From JAHRAW01 sp965243285 (GTDB lineage Bacteria; Pseudomonadota; Gammaproteobacteria; Arenicellales; Poriferihabitantaceae), in contig OZ251537.1 in assembly GCA_965243285.1 (NCBI GenBank), positions 1,860,001 through 1,924,000 of the forward strand: 64,000 bases of DNA. The letters run 5' to 3'. The position numbers and the translations under genes were made by a program. Shown piece after piece: positions 55,558 through 64,000 of the stretch; the stretch's first letter is position 1; each line of letters opens with the position of its first letter. A model generated the notes under the pieces. It searched no databases, had not been told where the DNA came from, and saw only the letters and a list, made by a program, of their open reading frames with translations.

Positions 55558-56781
55558 ATGAATCGAGATGTCTTCGCGCGCGCCCGCATTCGCCGCCATG
55601 CCAATGTTCACGCCGCTGGCGCGGTCGGCTATCCGGCGGTGCTACGGCGGCGTTTTAATCTAAAGGCGAGCGCGGAGGCGGCGCGCGAAATTTCCGCCTG
55701 GCCGGGCTATCAGCCCACGGCGCTGGTTTCATTGGCCGGCGTGGCATCGAAATTCGGCTTAAGCACCATCCACTATAAGGATGAATCCAGCCGCTTCGGG
55801 CTGGGCAGTTTCAAAGCCCTCGGCGGCGCCTATGCGGTGCAGCGCTTGTTGGCGCGCTTATTGCATCGTCACGGCCACGCGCCGGCTGGCGAGCCCACCG
55901 CGGCCGATTTGGAGGGCGGCGCATTCGCGCAACACACCGCCGCCATCACCGTGGTGACCGCCACCGATGGCAATCATGGCCGCTCGGTGGCGTGGGGCGC
56001 GGCGCGTTTTGGCTGCCGCTGCCGCATCTACATCCACGCCGGCGTTAGCGAGCGCCGCGCCCAAGCCATGCAAGAATTGGGCGCGCAAGTGATTCGCGTA
56101 AGCGGCAATTACGATGAATCAGTGCGCGCCGCGGCCGCCGAAGCGCGCCAAAACCAGTGGCATGTGGTCTCCGACACCTCCTATCCCGGCTATACCGATT
56201 TGCCGGCGCAGGTGATGGCTGGCTACAGCGTGATGATGGCGGAAATCATGGCGCAATTGCCGCCCGGCGCGCGTTTTACCCATGTGTTCGCGCAAGGCGG
56301 CGTGGGCGGATTGGCGGCCGCCGTGGCCACCTATCTGTGGGAAAAACTCGGCGCCGAACGCCCTCGATTCATCGTGGTCGAGCCCGAACTCGCCGACTGC
56401 TTATTCCAAAGCGCGGTGCGCAATCGCCCCACCGAAGTGCGCATCGTGGATGAGACCATCATGGCCGGCTTGTCATGCGGCGAGGTGTCCACCTTGGCGT
56501 GGCAGGCGTTATCCACCGCGGCCGACGATTTCATCACCATCGGCGATGCGTTAGTGGGGCCCACCATGCGCTTGTTGGCGCGCCGACCGGGGATAGAAGC
56601 CGGCGAATCGGCGGTGGCCGGGTTGGCGTGCTGTCTGGCGGCCTGCGCCCAGCCGAGGCTAAAAGCCGAACTGGGATTAAACGAACACAGCCAAGTATTG
56701 GTACTCGGCACCGAAGGCGCCACCGACCGTCAAATTTACGACGAAATTATGCAGGAGGAAGATGATTCAAGCGCCGGGTGA
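55558..56781 (+). CDS. dpaL: Diaminopropionate ammonia-lyase
   Basis: 407 aa PLP enzyme of the threonine-dehydratase fold. KDESSRFGLGSFKALGGAYA holds the cofactor Lys, TATDGNHGRSVAWGAARFG near 140 is characteristic of DpaL, and FAQGGVGGLAAAV is the phosphate-binding glycine loop. ADCLFQSA and DETIMAGLSCGEVSTLAWQ are further DpaL signatures. It converts 2,3-diaminopropionate to pyruvate and two ammonia. No YgeW/YgeY-type neighbours are present; the M24 gene upstream runs in the same direction. Confidence 0.88.
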   Translation: MNRDVFARARIRRHANVHAAGAVGYPAVLRRRFNLKASAEAAREISAWPGYQPTALVSLAGVASKFGLSTIHYKDESSRFGLGSFKALGGAYAVQRLLARLLHRHGHAPAGEPTAADLEGGAFAQHTAAITVVTATDGNHGRSVAWGAARFGCRCRIYIHAGVSERRAQAMQELGAQVIRVSGNYDESVRAAAAEARQNQWHVVSDTSYPGYTDLPAQVMAGYSVMMAEIMAQLPPGARFTHVFAQGGVGGLAAAVATYLWEKLGAERPRFIVVEPELADCLFQSAVRNRPTEVRIVDETIMAGLSCGEVSTLAWQALSTAADDFITIGDALVGPTMRLLARRPGIEAGESAVAGLACCLAACAQPRLKAELGLNEHSQVLVLGTEGATDRQIYDEIMQEEDDSSAG

Positions 56782-56831
56782 TTGTTGCGGGTGGGGATTT
56801 GGGGGGTGAGGTTGGGAGGATTTTTGGGGGA

Positions 56832-57287
56832 TTTTGGCTTTTGGCTGTTAACGTTTTACTCCGCCCGCTTCATCTGGGGGGAGTCAAATTAGGCCGAGCC
56901 GATAGACTCGGGCTGATGTGGTGGGGGGACTGTTGATTTTCACTTTGGCTTTTCGCTTTTGACTTGGCTTTTGATTTGGCTTTTGACTTAGCTTTTGACT
57001 TAGCTTTTGGTTTTTACTTTCCCCCTCATTTGGTCTAATGAGTTGAAGATTTAAAGACAAAAGCAAAAAGACCAACATCAACAGCCCCCCACCAAATCAG
57101 GCGATAAAGCCGTCTGATTTGACTCCCCCCAGATGAAGCAAGGGGGGGAGTAAAACGTAACAGCCAAAGCGAAAATCAAAAGCCAAAAGCAAAAGCCAAA
57201 AGCAAAAGCCAAAAGCAAAAGCCAAAAGCAAAAGCCAAAAGCAAAATCAAAATCAAAAGCAACATCAAAAGCAACATCAAAAGCACC
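56832..57287. repeat. Low-complexity palindromic element without terminal repeats (copy L)
   Basis: Between convergent dpaL and leuB. Order: T-rich hexamers; hairpin module (about 56851-56928, ACTCCGCCCGCTTCATCTGG onward); T-rich hexamers; a variant core at about 57019-57062 with the perfect stem CTCATT-TGGTCT-AATGAG then TTGAAGATTTAAAGAC; A-rich hexamers; a second module (about 57086-57158, CAAATCAGGCG stem); and an A-rich array. The core variant is shared with the copy at 60127-60612, not with copies C, D and G. No GGGATTTATA ends found. Confidence 0.8.
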
Positions 57288-57316
57288 CCCACCGGCTCCA
57301 CGGCGGGCTACCCCCC

Positions 57317-58441
57317 CTAATTCCCAGTTTTTTCCAGTGCCGCAATCACGCGTTCGCCGAATTCATCGGTGCCGATTTGGGCGTTCGGCTTTGCGGCGTG
57401 CAGCGGCGTCAAATCCGGCGTGCAATAGCCGTCGGTGAATACCGACTGCATGGCAGCCCATAAATTACGCGCTTCCGCATCCATGCCGAAACTCATTTGC
57501 AGCATCATCGCCACCGAGCCTAACATGGAGTACGGGTTGGCGATATTGCGTCCGGCGATGTCCGGCGCCGAGCCGTGCGAGGGTTCGTAATAGGCCTTAT
57601 CGGGGCCGATGCAAGCCGACGGCATCAAGCCCAGCGAGCCGAGTACGCCGCCGGCTTGGTCGCTGAGAATGTCGCCGAACAGGTTTTCCATCACCATCAC
57701 GTCGAACTGCGCGGGATTTAAGCACAGGTAGGTGGCGGCGGCGTCCACCAACACATTGTGTACCTCGATATCGGGGAAATCACGCCCCACTTCGTCGATA
57801 ATTTCGCACCACAGCACGCTGGATTTCAGCACATTGTTTTTATGCACGCTGTGCAGTTTGCGCGAGCGCTGGCGCGCCGTCTCGAAAGCGACGCGCGCGA
57901 TGCGCTCGATTTGGAATTCATCGTATTCCAATTGCTCGCGAACATAGCGCCGCCCCTGCGCGTTCACGCCGACTTCCTTGTGGCCGAAATACACCCCGCC
58001 GACCAACTCGCGGATAATCATAATGTCGATGCCGGCGCCGATAACCGAAGCCTTCAACGGCGAAAAATGCGCCAGTGCCGCCGGCAAACGCGCCGGGCGA
58101 AAATTAGCATAGGTGTCATAGCGCCGCCGCAGCGGCAATAGCGCGCCCCGTTCGGGCTGCTGCTCGACCGGGATTTGCTTGGATTCCTCAAACCCCAGGC
58201 CGATGGGGCCTTTGAGGATGGCATCGGCTTGGTCGCAAATGGCTTGGGTTTCGGGCGGAAAACTGGCGCCGGTGGCAAACCAGGCGCCAGCGCCGAACAG
58301 CGCCGGCGTCAGCTCAAAAGACACCGCATTGCGTTGCTCGATAAACCGCAGCGCCTTGATCGCTTCGCGCATGATTTCATCACCGATGCCGTCGCCGGCG
58401 AGCACCGCGATTTTGTAATTTTTCTGCGGGGCGGTGGGCAT
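57317..58441 (-). CDS. leuB: 3-Isopropylmalate dehydrogenase
   Basis: 374 aa. YKIAVLAGDGIGDEIM opens the isocitrate/isopropylmalate dehydrogenase fold; FRPARLPAALAHFSPLK and ELVGGVYFGHKE contain substrate-binding Arg and the conserved loop. The metal-binding segment is NLFGDILSDQAGGVLGSLGLMPSACIG, and EPSHGSAPDIAGRNIANP is the cofactor motif. It oxidises 3-isopropylmalate in leucine synthesis. Usually with leuCD; here alone, 14 kb from leuA. Confidence 0.95.
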   Translation of the reverse strand: MPTAPQKNYKIAVLAGDGIGDEIMREAIKALRFIEQRNAVSFELTPALFGAGAWFATGASFPPETQAICDQADAILKGPIGLGFEESKQIPVEQQPERGALLPLRRRYDTYANFRPARLPAALAHFSPLKASVIGAGIDIMIIRELVGGVYFGHKEVGVNAQGRRYVREQLEYDEFQIERIARVAFETARQRSRKLHSVHKNNVLKSSVLWCEIIDEVGRDFPDIEVHNVLVDAAATYLCLNPAQFDVMVMENLFGDILSDQAGGVLGSLGLMPSACIGPDKAYYEPSHGSAPDIAGRNIANPYSMLGSVAMMLQMSFGMDAEARNLWAAMQSVFTDGYCTPDLTPLHAAKPNAQIGTDEFGERVIAALEKTGN

Positions 58442-58495
58442 GGGTTAAGTGCGGCGTGATGGTTTGTCGGCGGCGCTCGACTTTATTCGCGGCGG

Positions 58496-59311
58496 TTATT
58501 GCGGCCAGTTGGGCGCGCGTTTTTCGATGAAGGCGTCGATTCCTTCGATGGTCTCCGGCAGCATCATGTTGTCGGCCATGGTGTCGGTGGCGCCGGCGTA
58601 CGCCGCATCTTGCGGCTGCGTGAGTTGCGCATAAAAACGCTGCTTGCCGAGCCGAATAACGCGCGCCGGTTTGGCCGCGATAGTCGCCGCCAGTTCGGCC
58701 ACCGCGGCGTCCAGCCGTTCGGCCGGCACGGCGCGATTGATTAAGCCGTAATTCAACGCCGCATCGGCATCGATGAAGTCGCCGGTCAGCAGCATCTGCA
58801 TGGCGCGCTTGCGCGATATATTGCGGCTCAACGCCACCGCCGGGGTCGAACAAAACAACCCCACGCGCACTCCGGATACCGCAAATTGCGCCTCCGCCGA
58901 AGCCACCGCCAGATCGCAACTGGCGACCAACTGACACCCGGCCGCGATCGCCATGCCTTGCACTTTGGCCATAACCGGCTGCGGCAAACTCGTCAATTGC
59001 GTCATCACGCTGCTGCATTTAGTGAACAAATCATGCTGATAATCACGCGTGCTGTGGGCGCGCATCTGCTTCAAATCATGCCCGGCGCAAAAGGCGCGAC
59101 CATTGGCCGCCAGAATCACCACGCGCACCGCGTCATCCGCGGCAATGTGCGCCAGCGCGGCCGCCAATTCATCCAACAATTCCTCGGATAACGCGTTGTA
59201 TTGACGCGGCCGATTGAGCGTCAATACCGCCACGCCGTGTTCGCACGCGCGCAACAGCGGCGCATCGGCATGATTCGATGTCGCTTGCGGTGATTGGGAA
59301 TGAGTCGACAT
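58496..59311 (-). CDS. Enoyl-CoA hydratase/isomerase family protein (ECHDC3-like)
   Basis: 271 aa from ATG 59311; a TTG at 59323 is also in frame. Crotonase fold: GRAFCAGHDLKQMRAH is the first oxyanion segment, and QGMAIAAGCQLVASCDLAVAS the second. In the usual catalytic positions of hydratases the two Glu are not evident (GLFCSTPAVALSR), as in ECHDC3-type members whose substrate is uncertain. It lies 55 bp from leuB in the same direction, but no functional link is apparent. Confidence 0.82.
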   Translation of the reverse strand: MSTHSQSPQATSNHADAPLLRACEHGVAVLTLNRPRQYNALSEELLDELAAALAHIAADDAVRVVILAANGRAFCAGHDLKQMRAHSTRDYQHDLFTKCSSVMTQLTSLPQPVMAKVQGMAIAAGCQLVASCDLAVASAEAQFAVSGVRVGLFCSTPAVALSRNISRKRAMQMLLTGDFIDADAALNYGLINRAVPAERLDAAVAELAATIAAKPARVIRLGKQRFYAQLTQPQDAAYAGATDTMADNMMLPETIEGIDAFIEKRAPNWPQ

Positions 59312-59330
59312 GGCATTGCGCAATTATTTA

Positions 59331-59412
59331 GGGGTTTACATACTTGAATCCCTGAAAACCGGGGGTGTTGACTTTAATTTTGACTTTAGCTGTTAATTTC
59401 GTCTTTAATTTT
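59331..59412. repeat. Solitary decayed terminus plus T-rich hexamers
   Basis: GGGGTTTACATACTTGAATC at 59331 resembles the left end of the large element, and TTGACTTTAATTTTGACTTT and similar hexamers follow. No other end is visible. The miniature element H2 is inserted directly into this tract. Confidence 0.55.
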
Positions 59413-59556
59413 GGGAATTATATCCTTATTGCCCAATCCTTATTCCACGCCGATTTTATAGCGTTGCGTGAAGTCTGCTTTGGTTAGGTTTTTATGGGGT
59501 TTTTGAGGTAATGCAAGCGGTTTTTCTATTTTTGGGGCGAGCAGTGTATAAATCCC
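59413..59556. mobile_element. Miniature element H2 (144 bp) with exact 8-bp target duplication
   Basis: Left end GGGAATTATATCCTTATTGC at 59413; right end GTGTATAAATCCC finishing at 59556. TTAATTTT flanks both sides (59405-59412 and 59557-59564), an exact duplication. The interior (CGCCGATTTTATAGCGTTGC onward) is related to H1 at 55340-55540 but shorter. Same terminal GGG...CCC and 8-bp duplication as the large elements. Confidence 0.85.
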
Positions 59557-59592
59557 TTAATTTTCACTCCCCCCATCAACCATCGCCACCCA

Positions 59593-60021
59593 TCAGCGCG
59601 ACTGCTCCACCATATACGCCACCGCCGCCGCCACCTCGTCATCGCTCAGCGCCGCATTGCCGCCCTTGGGCAACATCACGCCGCTATCGCCCTGAAAGCC
59701 ATCGATGGCATGCGCCACCAACACCGCCATACCTTGCGCTATTCTCCCCTGCCAAGCCTCGGCGTCGCCGGTTTTCGGCGCCCCGGCAATCCCCCCGCCA
59801 TGACAAGCCACGCAGGTGGCGTTATGCACCGCCGCCCCATCGGCCGCCGCACTCGTCGCCGGCTGGCTCACCACATTCGCCGCCACCACATTCAATTCCC
59901 CCTCCGGCGCCACCCGCGCCTCCAACGCCTCGCGCGTATTATGCTCGGCCGCCGCATTCATGCCCAACAGCAGCGCCGCCGCCAAAACCGCTAATAAGAA
60001 ATGTCGGGGCTTCAAATACAT
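59593..60021 (-). CDS. Periplasmic cytochrome c5-like protein
   Basis: 142 aa. Signal peptide of about 25 residues (basic start, LLAVLAAALLLG core, cleavage after NAAA). After a spacer, CVACH at 70-74 binds heme and the Met in GVMLPKGGNAALSDDEV (Met 116) is the axial ligand, as in cytochrome c5. It would carry electrons to a terminal oxidase or accept them from a dehydrogenase such as the GMC enzyme. Single gene with its own start just right of the H2 region. Confidence 0.88.
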   Translation of the reverse strand: MYLKPRHFLLAVLAAALLLGMNAAAEHNTREALEARVAPEGELNVVAANVVSQPATSAAADGAAVHNATCVACHGGGIAGAPKTGDAEAWQGRIAQGMAVLVAHAIDGFQGDSGVMLPKGGNAALSDDEVAAAVAYMVEQSR

Positions 60022-60126
60022 GGAGGTCTCCTAAAATAAGGGTGTATTGTGGTAATGGATGGCACGGTAGTAGGTCGGTAATGCAGACCGGAAAAATCAA
60101 CGATTCGCGGCATCATATCTTAAAAA

Positions 60127-60612
60127 GGGATTTATAGTCCTAAATCTGCAGTTCGATTGGCGTTTTTTGAGGTCAGCGGTTGATTTAGGGGGGGGCTGTT
60201 GATGGTGGTCTTTTTGCTTTTGGCTTTAAATCTTCAACTCATTAGCATTAATGAGGGAGAAGGTAGAAAGCAACAGCCAAATCAAAAGCAAATCAAAAGC
60301 CAAAAGCCAAAGCAAATCAAAAGCCAAAAGCCAAAAGCGAAAAGCGAAAAGCCAAATCAAAAGCAAAAGCAAAAGCAAAAGCAAAAGCCCCAAAGCCAAA
60401 TCAAAAGCAAAAGCAAAAGCAAAAGCAAAAGCAAACGCAAAGTCAAACGCACCCCCCACCAAAACTGGCGATGAAGCCGCCAGTTTTGGCTCCCCCCTGA
60501 AAAGCAGGGTGGAGCAAAGCCTTAACAGCCAAAAACGAAAACCAAAACCCCAAAACCAAATCCCCATCCACCAACCACCAACCCAAAAACCACCAACCCA
60601 AAACCACCAACC
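60127..60612. mobile_element. One-ended copy (J) of the terminal-inverted-repeat element, reversed
   Basis: Right-type terminus at 60127-60150 (GGGATTTATAGTCCTAAATC) followed by the right subterminal block in reverse (CAGTTCGATTGGCG, then GAGGTCAGCGGTTGATTTAG). T-rich hexamers, a variant core (about 60222-60262, CTCATT...AATGAG stem), an A-rich array, a hairpin module (about 60450-60515, CAAAACTGGCG stem) and degenerate CCACCAAC repeats follow. The opposite terminus is missing; the sequence runs into the 3' end of parE. Confidence 0.8.
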
Positions 60613-60616
60613 CCCA

Positions 60617-62506
60617 TCACCCCACTTCTACTTCCCCACCTTTTTTGCCTAGCCAGGCTTTTCTATCGCCGGCGCGGGTTTTGGATAGCAGCATGTCCAT
60701 CATGGAATCCGTGTGGTCGCCCGGTGATACCGATAATTGCAGCAGGCGACGGGTGGCGGGGTTCATGGTGGTTTCGCGTAGTTGGGGGGGGTTCATTTCG
60801 CCTAGGCCTTTGAAGCGCTGCACATTGACGGCGCCGCGGATTTTTTCGGTTTTTATGCGCGCCAAAATTTGTTCTTTTTCGGCATCATCCAGGGCGTAGT
60901 ACACATGTTTGGCGATGTCGATGCGGTATAGCGGCGGCATCGCCAGGCACACCCGGCCGCTGGCCACCAGGGCCGGAAAGTGGCGCAAAAATAGGGCGCA
61001 TAACAAGGTGGCGATATGCAAGCCGTCGGAATCGGCGTCGGCTAAAATGCACACCCGGCCATAGCGCAAACTGGTCAAATCGCGCGCCCCGGGGTCGACC
61101 CCCAGGGCGATGGCGATGTGGTGCACCTCTTGCGAGGATAAAACCTCGCTCGGCTCCACCTCCCAAGTGTTTCGTATTTTTCCGCGCAACGGCATGATGG
61201 CTTGAAACACCCGGTCGCGCGCTTGTTTGGCGGAGCCGCCGGCGGAATCGCCCTCCACCAGAAACAACTCGGTCATCTCCAAATCATGGCTGGTGCAATC
61301 CGCCAATTTGCCCGGCAAGGCCGGCCCGCCGGTGATTTTTTTGCGCTTGACCAGTTTGCCGGCGCGTAACCTCTTTTGCGCGCTGTCGATGGCGAGGCCG
61401 GCGATTTTTTCGGCGCAGGCGGTGTGCTGATTCAGCCACAGGCCGAGGGCGTCTTTCACCGCCGCCTGCACGAACGGCCCCACCGCCCGCGATGACAGCC
61501 GTTCCTTCGCCTGACCGCTGAATTGCGGCTCGCCGACGCGCACCGCCAACACATAAGCGCAGCGCGCCCACACATCCTCCGGTGCCAGTTTCACGCCGCG
61601 CGGCAGTAAATCGCGGAATTCGCAGAATTCGCGGATAGCCTCCAACAAACCGCTGCGAAAGCCGCTCAAATGCGTGCCGCCTTGGGCCGTGGGGATGAGA
61701 TTCACATAACTCTCGGCCACCGCCTCGCCGCCGTCGGTTATCCAGGCCGCAATCCACGCCACCTCGCCGTCGGCGGTTTTATGTTCGCCGGCGATGGGCG
61801 CCGCCGGGGTCATCTGGGCAGCCCCCAGCACGCCGCCGAAATAATCCGCCAAGCCGTTCTGGTATTGCCATTGCTCGTCATTGTGCGGGGCCTGGTCATC
61901 GCGAAAACTCACCCGCAGGCCGGCGCACAGCACCGCCTTGGCGCGCAAAGTGCGCTTCAGCCGCTCGATATGAAACTGCGGCGCGTCGAAATAGCGCGCA
62001 TCCGGGGCGAAGCGCAGCGCCGTGCCAGTGTCTTTTTTCGCCACCGTGCCTACCACCGCCAATTTACTGGCGCGCTCGCCGTGCGCGAAGGCGATATGCC
62101 GCCGCTTGCCGTCGCGCTTCACCCACACCTCCAGCCGGCTGGATAACGCATTCACCACCGACACGCCGACGCCGTGCAAACCGCCGCTATAACGATAATT
62201 TTTGCCCGAAAACTTGCCGCCGGCGTGCAATTTAGTGAGAATCACCTCGACCCCGCTCATACCTTGCGCGTGCATGTCGGTGGGCATGCCGCGGCCATTG
62301 TCGGTCACGGTCAAGGCGCCGTCGGCGTGCAAGCGTACTTCGATGGCATCGGCGTGCCCGGCTAACGCCTCATCGACGCTATTGTCGATAACCTCGTGCG
62401 CCAGGTGGTTCGGGCGTTCGGTGTTAGTGTACATCCCCGGGCGCTTGCGCACCGGCTCGAGCCCGGTGAGCACCTCGATGGCCGAAGCATCGTAGCGATT
62501 GGACAT
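60617..62506 (-). CDS. parE: DNA topoisomerase IV subunit B
   Basis: 629 aa. GHKL ATPase: EVIDNSVDEALAGHA, VTDNGRGMPTD, YSGGLHGVGVSVVNALS. TOPRIM: LFLVEGDSAGGSAKQARDR and ILADADSDGLHIATLL with the acidic Mg-binding triad. MYTNTERPNHLAHEVIDN and the length (E. coli ParE 630, GyrB 804) identify ParE. It decatenates daughter chromosomes with ParC, which is not in the window. The gene end abuts element J. Confidence 0.94.
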   Translation of the reverse strand: MSNRYDASAIEVLTGLEPVRKRPGMYTNTERPNHLAHEVIDNSVDEALAGHADAIEVRLHADGALTVTDNGRGMPTDMHAQGMSGVEVILTKLHAGGKFSGKNYRYSGGLHGVGVSVVNALSSRLEVWVKRDGKRRHIAFAHGERASKLAVVGTVAKKDTGTALRFAPDARYFDAPQFHIERLKRTLRAKAVLCAGLRVSFRDDQAPHNDEQWQYQNGLADYFGGVLGAAQMTPAAPIAGEHKTADGEVAWIAAWITDGGEAVAESYVNLIPTAQGGTHLSGFRSGLLEAIREFCEFRDLLPRGVKLAPEDVWARCAYVLAVRVGEPQFSGQAKERLSSRAVGPFVQAAVKDALGLWLNQHTACAEKIAGLAIDSAQKRLRAGKLVKRKKITGGPALPGKLADCTSHDLEMTELFLVEGDSAGGSAKQARDRVFQAIMPLRGKIRNTWEVEPSEVLSSQEVHHIAIALGVDPGARDLTSLRYGRVCILADADSDGLHIATLLCALFLRHFPALVASGRVCLAMPPLYRIDIAKHVYYALDDAEKEQILARIKTEKIRGAVNVQRFKGLGEMNPPQLRETTMNPATRRLLQLSVSPGDHTDSMMDMLLSKTRAGDRKAWLGKKGGEVEVG

Positions 62507-62814
62507 GCGCGGTTTAATGTGGTTGACTTGATTTGTGGTTGACTTGATTAATGGTAACTTGCAATGCGGAGTTTGGCATACAATACCGCCATGATACGCC
62601 AGCGGAGTTACCCGCCAGCGGAGTTACCCGAATGCCGCCAAGAATGCCGCCAAGAATGCCGCGAGTCCATAGGCGTGCCGTGTGCGTATATCGCCCGGAC
62701 CAACTTCAAAATCGTGACCGATGGATATCCCCATCAGGCGGTCACCCCCTACACCCCTCTACACCCCCCTACATCCCTAACTACCCCCTACACCCCTAAC
62801 TGGTGAAACCGAAC
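62507..62814 (+). other. parE to secreted-protein gap with short tandem repeats
   Basis: Holds small direct repeats: TGGTTGACTTGAT-type repeats near 62520-62548, GCCAGCGGAGTTACCC twice (62598-62630), AATGCCGCCAAG twice (62631-62655), and CTACACCCC units near 62750-62795. No gene or clear promoter recognised; an 80-codon frame spanning them is not convincing. Confidence 0.5.
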
Positions 62815-64000
62815 ATGACTATATCTGCCCCCCGCCCCACCGTACGCCAGCGGCTCAGCCATGCGTTATCCATTCACAGCAGAAAAAAGGCGCGGCTTTT
62901 GCTCGCCGTTCTTATCGGTTTCGGGCAATTAGGCGGCATGGTCGCCACCGCGCAAGGGCAGGCTATCAATCCAGTGCCCACAGGCGATATACCCGATGGC
63001 GCAGTATTTACGGGGCACATAGCACAGGTTACAGAAATCGGACTACCCGTCAATCAGCCTATAGCATTCGGCCTCCATATAGTCCAGTTCAATCATAATA
63101 CCGCTGGTGCATACACACTGACTGGGGCAGGCGGCGTGTCGGTGGACAGCGTGTTGCCGGGGTTGAGCTTTGGATATCGAAGTGCGGGTATTCTGAATGA
63201 ACCGATACTCGTAGGCACGGCGACCATGCCGAACGCGCCGGCCATCAGACTAACCTACACCGGCTATACCACCATCGATGATGGGAGTACCATCAATAAT
63301 TTTGGGAATTATTATAAGCAAAGCGTGTATTACGATGTTACTGTACGCGGAGGAGTTATTCAGGCATACTCGGTCAACGATCTGAGTTATGCCGCCGGTG
63401 ACGAGGTGGTCAGACAACTGACACCAGGTGTTGATGTAATTGATAGTGAGTCGGTGCTGCTCCCACACACAGTAGGTATAAATTACAGAGTAAGTTTGAC
63501 TGGAGCGAACGGTCAGTCGCTGCGTGATGCTTTGCCCGGAGCATACTATGATGTTAGGGTAATAGATGCTAGCCCAAGTAGTAGTGTGCCAATTTTTCGC
63601 GTTGTCATGGACGGCACAGTGACCAGGGCCGAGCCGGCCCCGGTCCCCCTGACCTACCGTGTTGAAGACATCGATGATCCAACCATCTACGACGAGGTGT
63701 ATTTCACAGTCTCCGTCTCCGGCCCGAGTTTCAAGAGCCAGCCGAAGGATTGGACTCGCACCCGTGGTGCGGTGTGGTCGACGCAGTTGCCCGAAGCCGA
63801 CAGCAACGCCGGGCCGCTCACCTATGCCCTAACGGGTGCAAACGGCCGCCCGTTAGGCGAGGCCGTGCCCGGCATGAGATTCAACCCCCCGGCCGACGCC
63901 CGCCGCATCCACGGCGTGCCGACCAGAATCGACAGCACGCGGCTCACCTACACTGTCACCGATCGCTACGGCAATGTGGACACGGCTGATTTTATGTTTA
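62815..64000 (+). CDS. Secreted repeat-containing protein, probable large adhesin (N-terminal part)
   Basis: 395 codons open to the window edge without a stop, so the gene is 3' truncated here. A long signal sequence: about 25 polar/basic residues (SIHSRKKAR), hydrophobic LLLAVLIGFGQLGGMVA, cleavage near ATAQGQA. Beta-rich repeats follow. LTGANGQSLRDALPG and LTGANGRPLGEAVPGMRF are repeat copies about 115 residues apart. LTYRVEDIDD, LTYALTGANG and LTYTVTDRYGNVDTADF resemble cadherin/Ig-like repeats of surface adhesins. The part at 63000-63600 uses rare codons (ATA, AGA, GGA) more than its neighbours, consistent with transfer. Export route and anchoring lie outside the window. Confidence 0.7.
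   Translation, partial: MTISAPRPTVRQRLSHALSIHSRKKARLLLAVLIGFGQLGGMVATAQGQAINPVPTGDIPDGAVFTGHIAQVTEIGLPVNQPIAFGLHIVQFNHNTAGAYTLTGAGGVSVDSVLPGLSFGYRSAGILNEPILVGTATMPNAPAIRLTYTGYTTIDDGSTINNFGNYYKQSVYYDVTVRGGVIQAYSVNDLSYAAGDEVVRQLTPGVDVIDSESVLLPHTVGINYRVSLTGANGQSLRDALPGAYYDVRVIDASPSSSVPIFRVVMDGTVTRAEPAPVPLTYRVEDIDDPTIYDEVYFTVSVSGPSFKSQPKDWTRTRGAVWSTQLPEADSNAGPLTYALTGANGRPLGEAVPGMRFNPPADARRIHGVPTRIDSTRLTYTVTDRYGNVDTADFMF

Noticed and set aside
60617..62506. DNA gyrase subunit B
   Set aside because: Length of 629 aa and lack of the gyrase-specific insertion in the TOPRIM domain fit ParE.

Overview
The window comes from the chromosome of a GC-rich proteobacterium, most likely a gammaproteobacterium. 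The evidence is gene order and family type: divergent ypjD/ffh; grpE-dnaK-dnaJ followed by a YoaA/DinG-type helicase and tsaB; erpA; pcnB; yciO-trpS-scpA-scpB-rluB; parE; and an ilvI-ilvH-ilvC-psd-pssA-leuA run that is also common in betaproteobacteria. Coding DNA is dense and GC-rich. Many intergenic spaces instead hold strange low-complexity DNA built from hexamers such as AAAAGC, AACATC and AAAGTC or their complements.

Layout. 1-287: tail of a beta-keto acid cleavage (BKACE) gene. 459-5522: a Type ISP restriction-modification gene cut in two by an inversion; undoing it at a 10-bp inverted repeat restores one reading frame of about 1,640 codons. 5613-19954: a catabolic region with a histone-deacetylase-fold amidohydrolase, two alcohol dehydrogenases, an HpsN-like (histidinol-dehydrogenase-fold) enzyme, a TRAP transporter, a split UxaA-type lyase (SuyA/SuyB) and a GMC flavoprotein. 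Together these fit import of 2,3-dihydroxypropane-1-sulfonate (DHPS), oxidation to sulfolactate, and cleavage to pyruvate and sulfite. A solo DNA adenine methyltransferase and a truncated LysE gene sit inside the cluster. 20151-31055: housekeeping genes (erpA, grpE, dnaK, dnaJ, helicase, tsaB, a Dph6-like ATPase, ypjD, ffh). 31083-35281: four tightly coupled genes, partly AT-rich, that look like an uncharacterised defence-type island (AlbA_2 protein, ParA-like ATPase, SMC/OLD-like ATPase, small unknown protein). 35527-43497: branched-chain amino-acid and phosphatidylethanolamine synthesis. 43551-52812: family-4 uracil-DNA glycosylase with a repeat-built linker, a second solo methyltransferase, tRNA-Glu(CTC), pcnB, yciO, trpS, scpAB, rluB. 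53865-62506: M24 peptidase, diaminopropionate ammonia-lyase, leuB, enoyl-CoA hydratase relative, cytochrome c, parE. 62815-end: start of a secreted repeat protein that runs off the window.

The most unusual feature is a family of intergenic elements. Full copies (14317-14885, 38949-39602, 52919-53840) have about 24-bp terminal inverted repeats starting GGGATTTATA and ending CTAAATCTGCA. They are flanked by 8-bp target-site duplications, exact for two full copies and for one miniature relative (59413-59556). Inside, a T-rich hexamer arm, a conserved core and an A-rich hexamer arm form a giant imperfect palindrome carrying twin-hairpin modules. Two miniature relatives share the terminus and the 8-bp duplication habit but have unrelated interiors, so one transposition machinery may mobilise both. 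No transposase for them lies in this window. One copy also carries a nested 152-bp MITE of another family with perfect 19-bp inverted ends.

All calls come from reading the sequence and from family knowledge; no database search was run.
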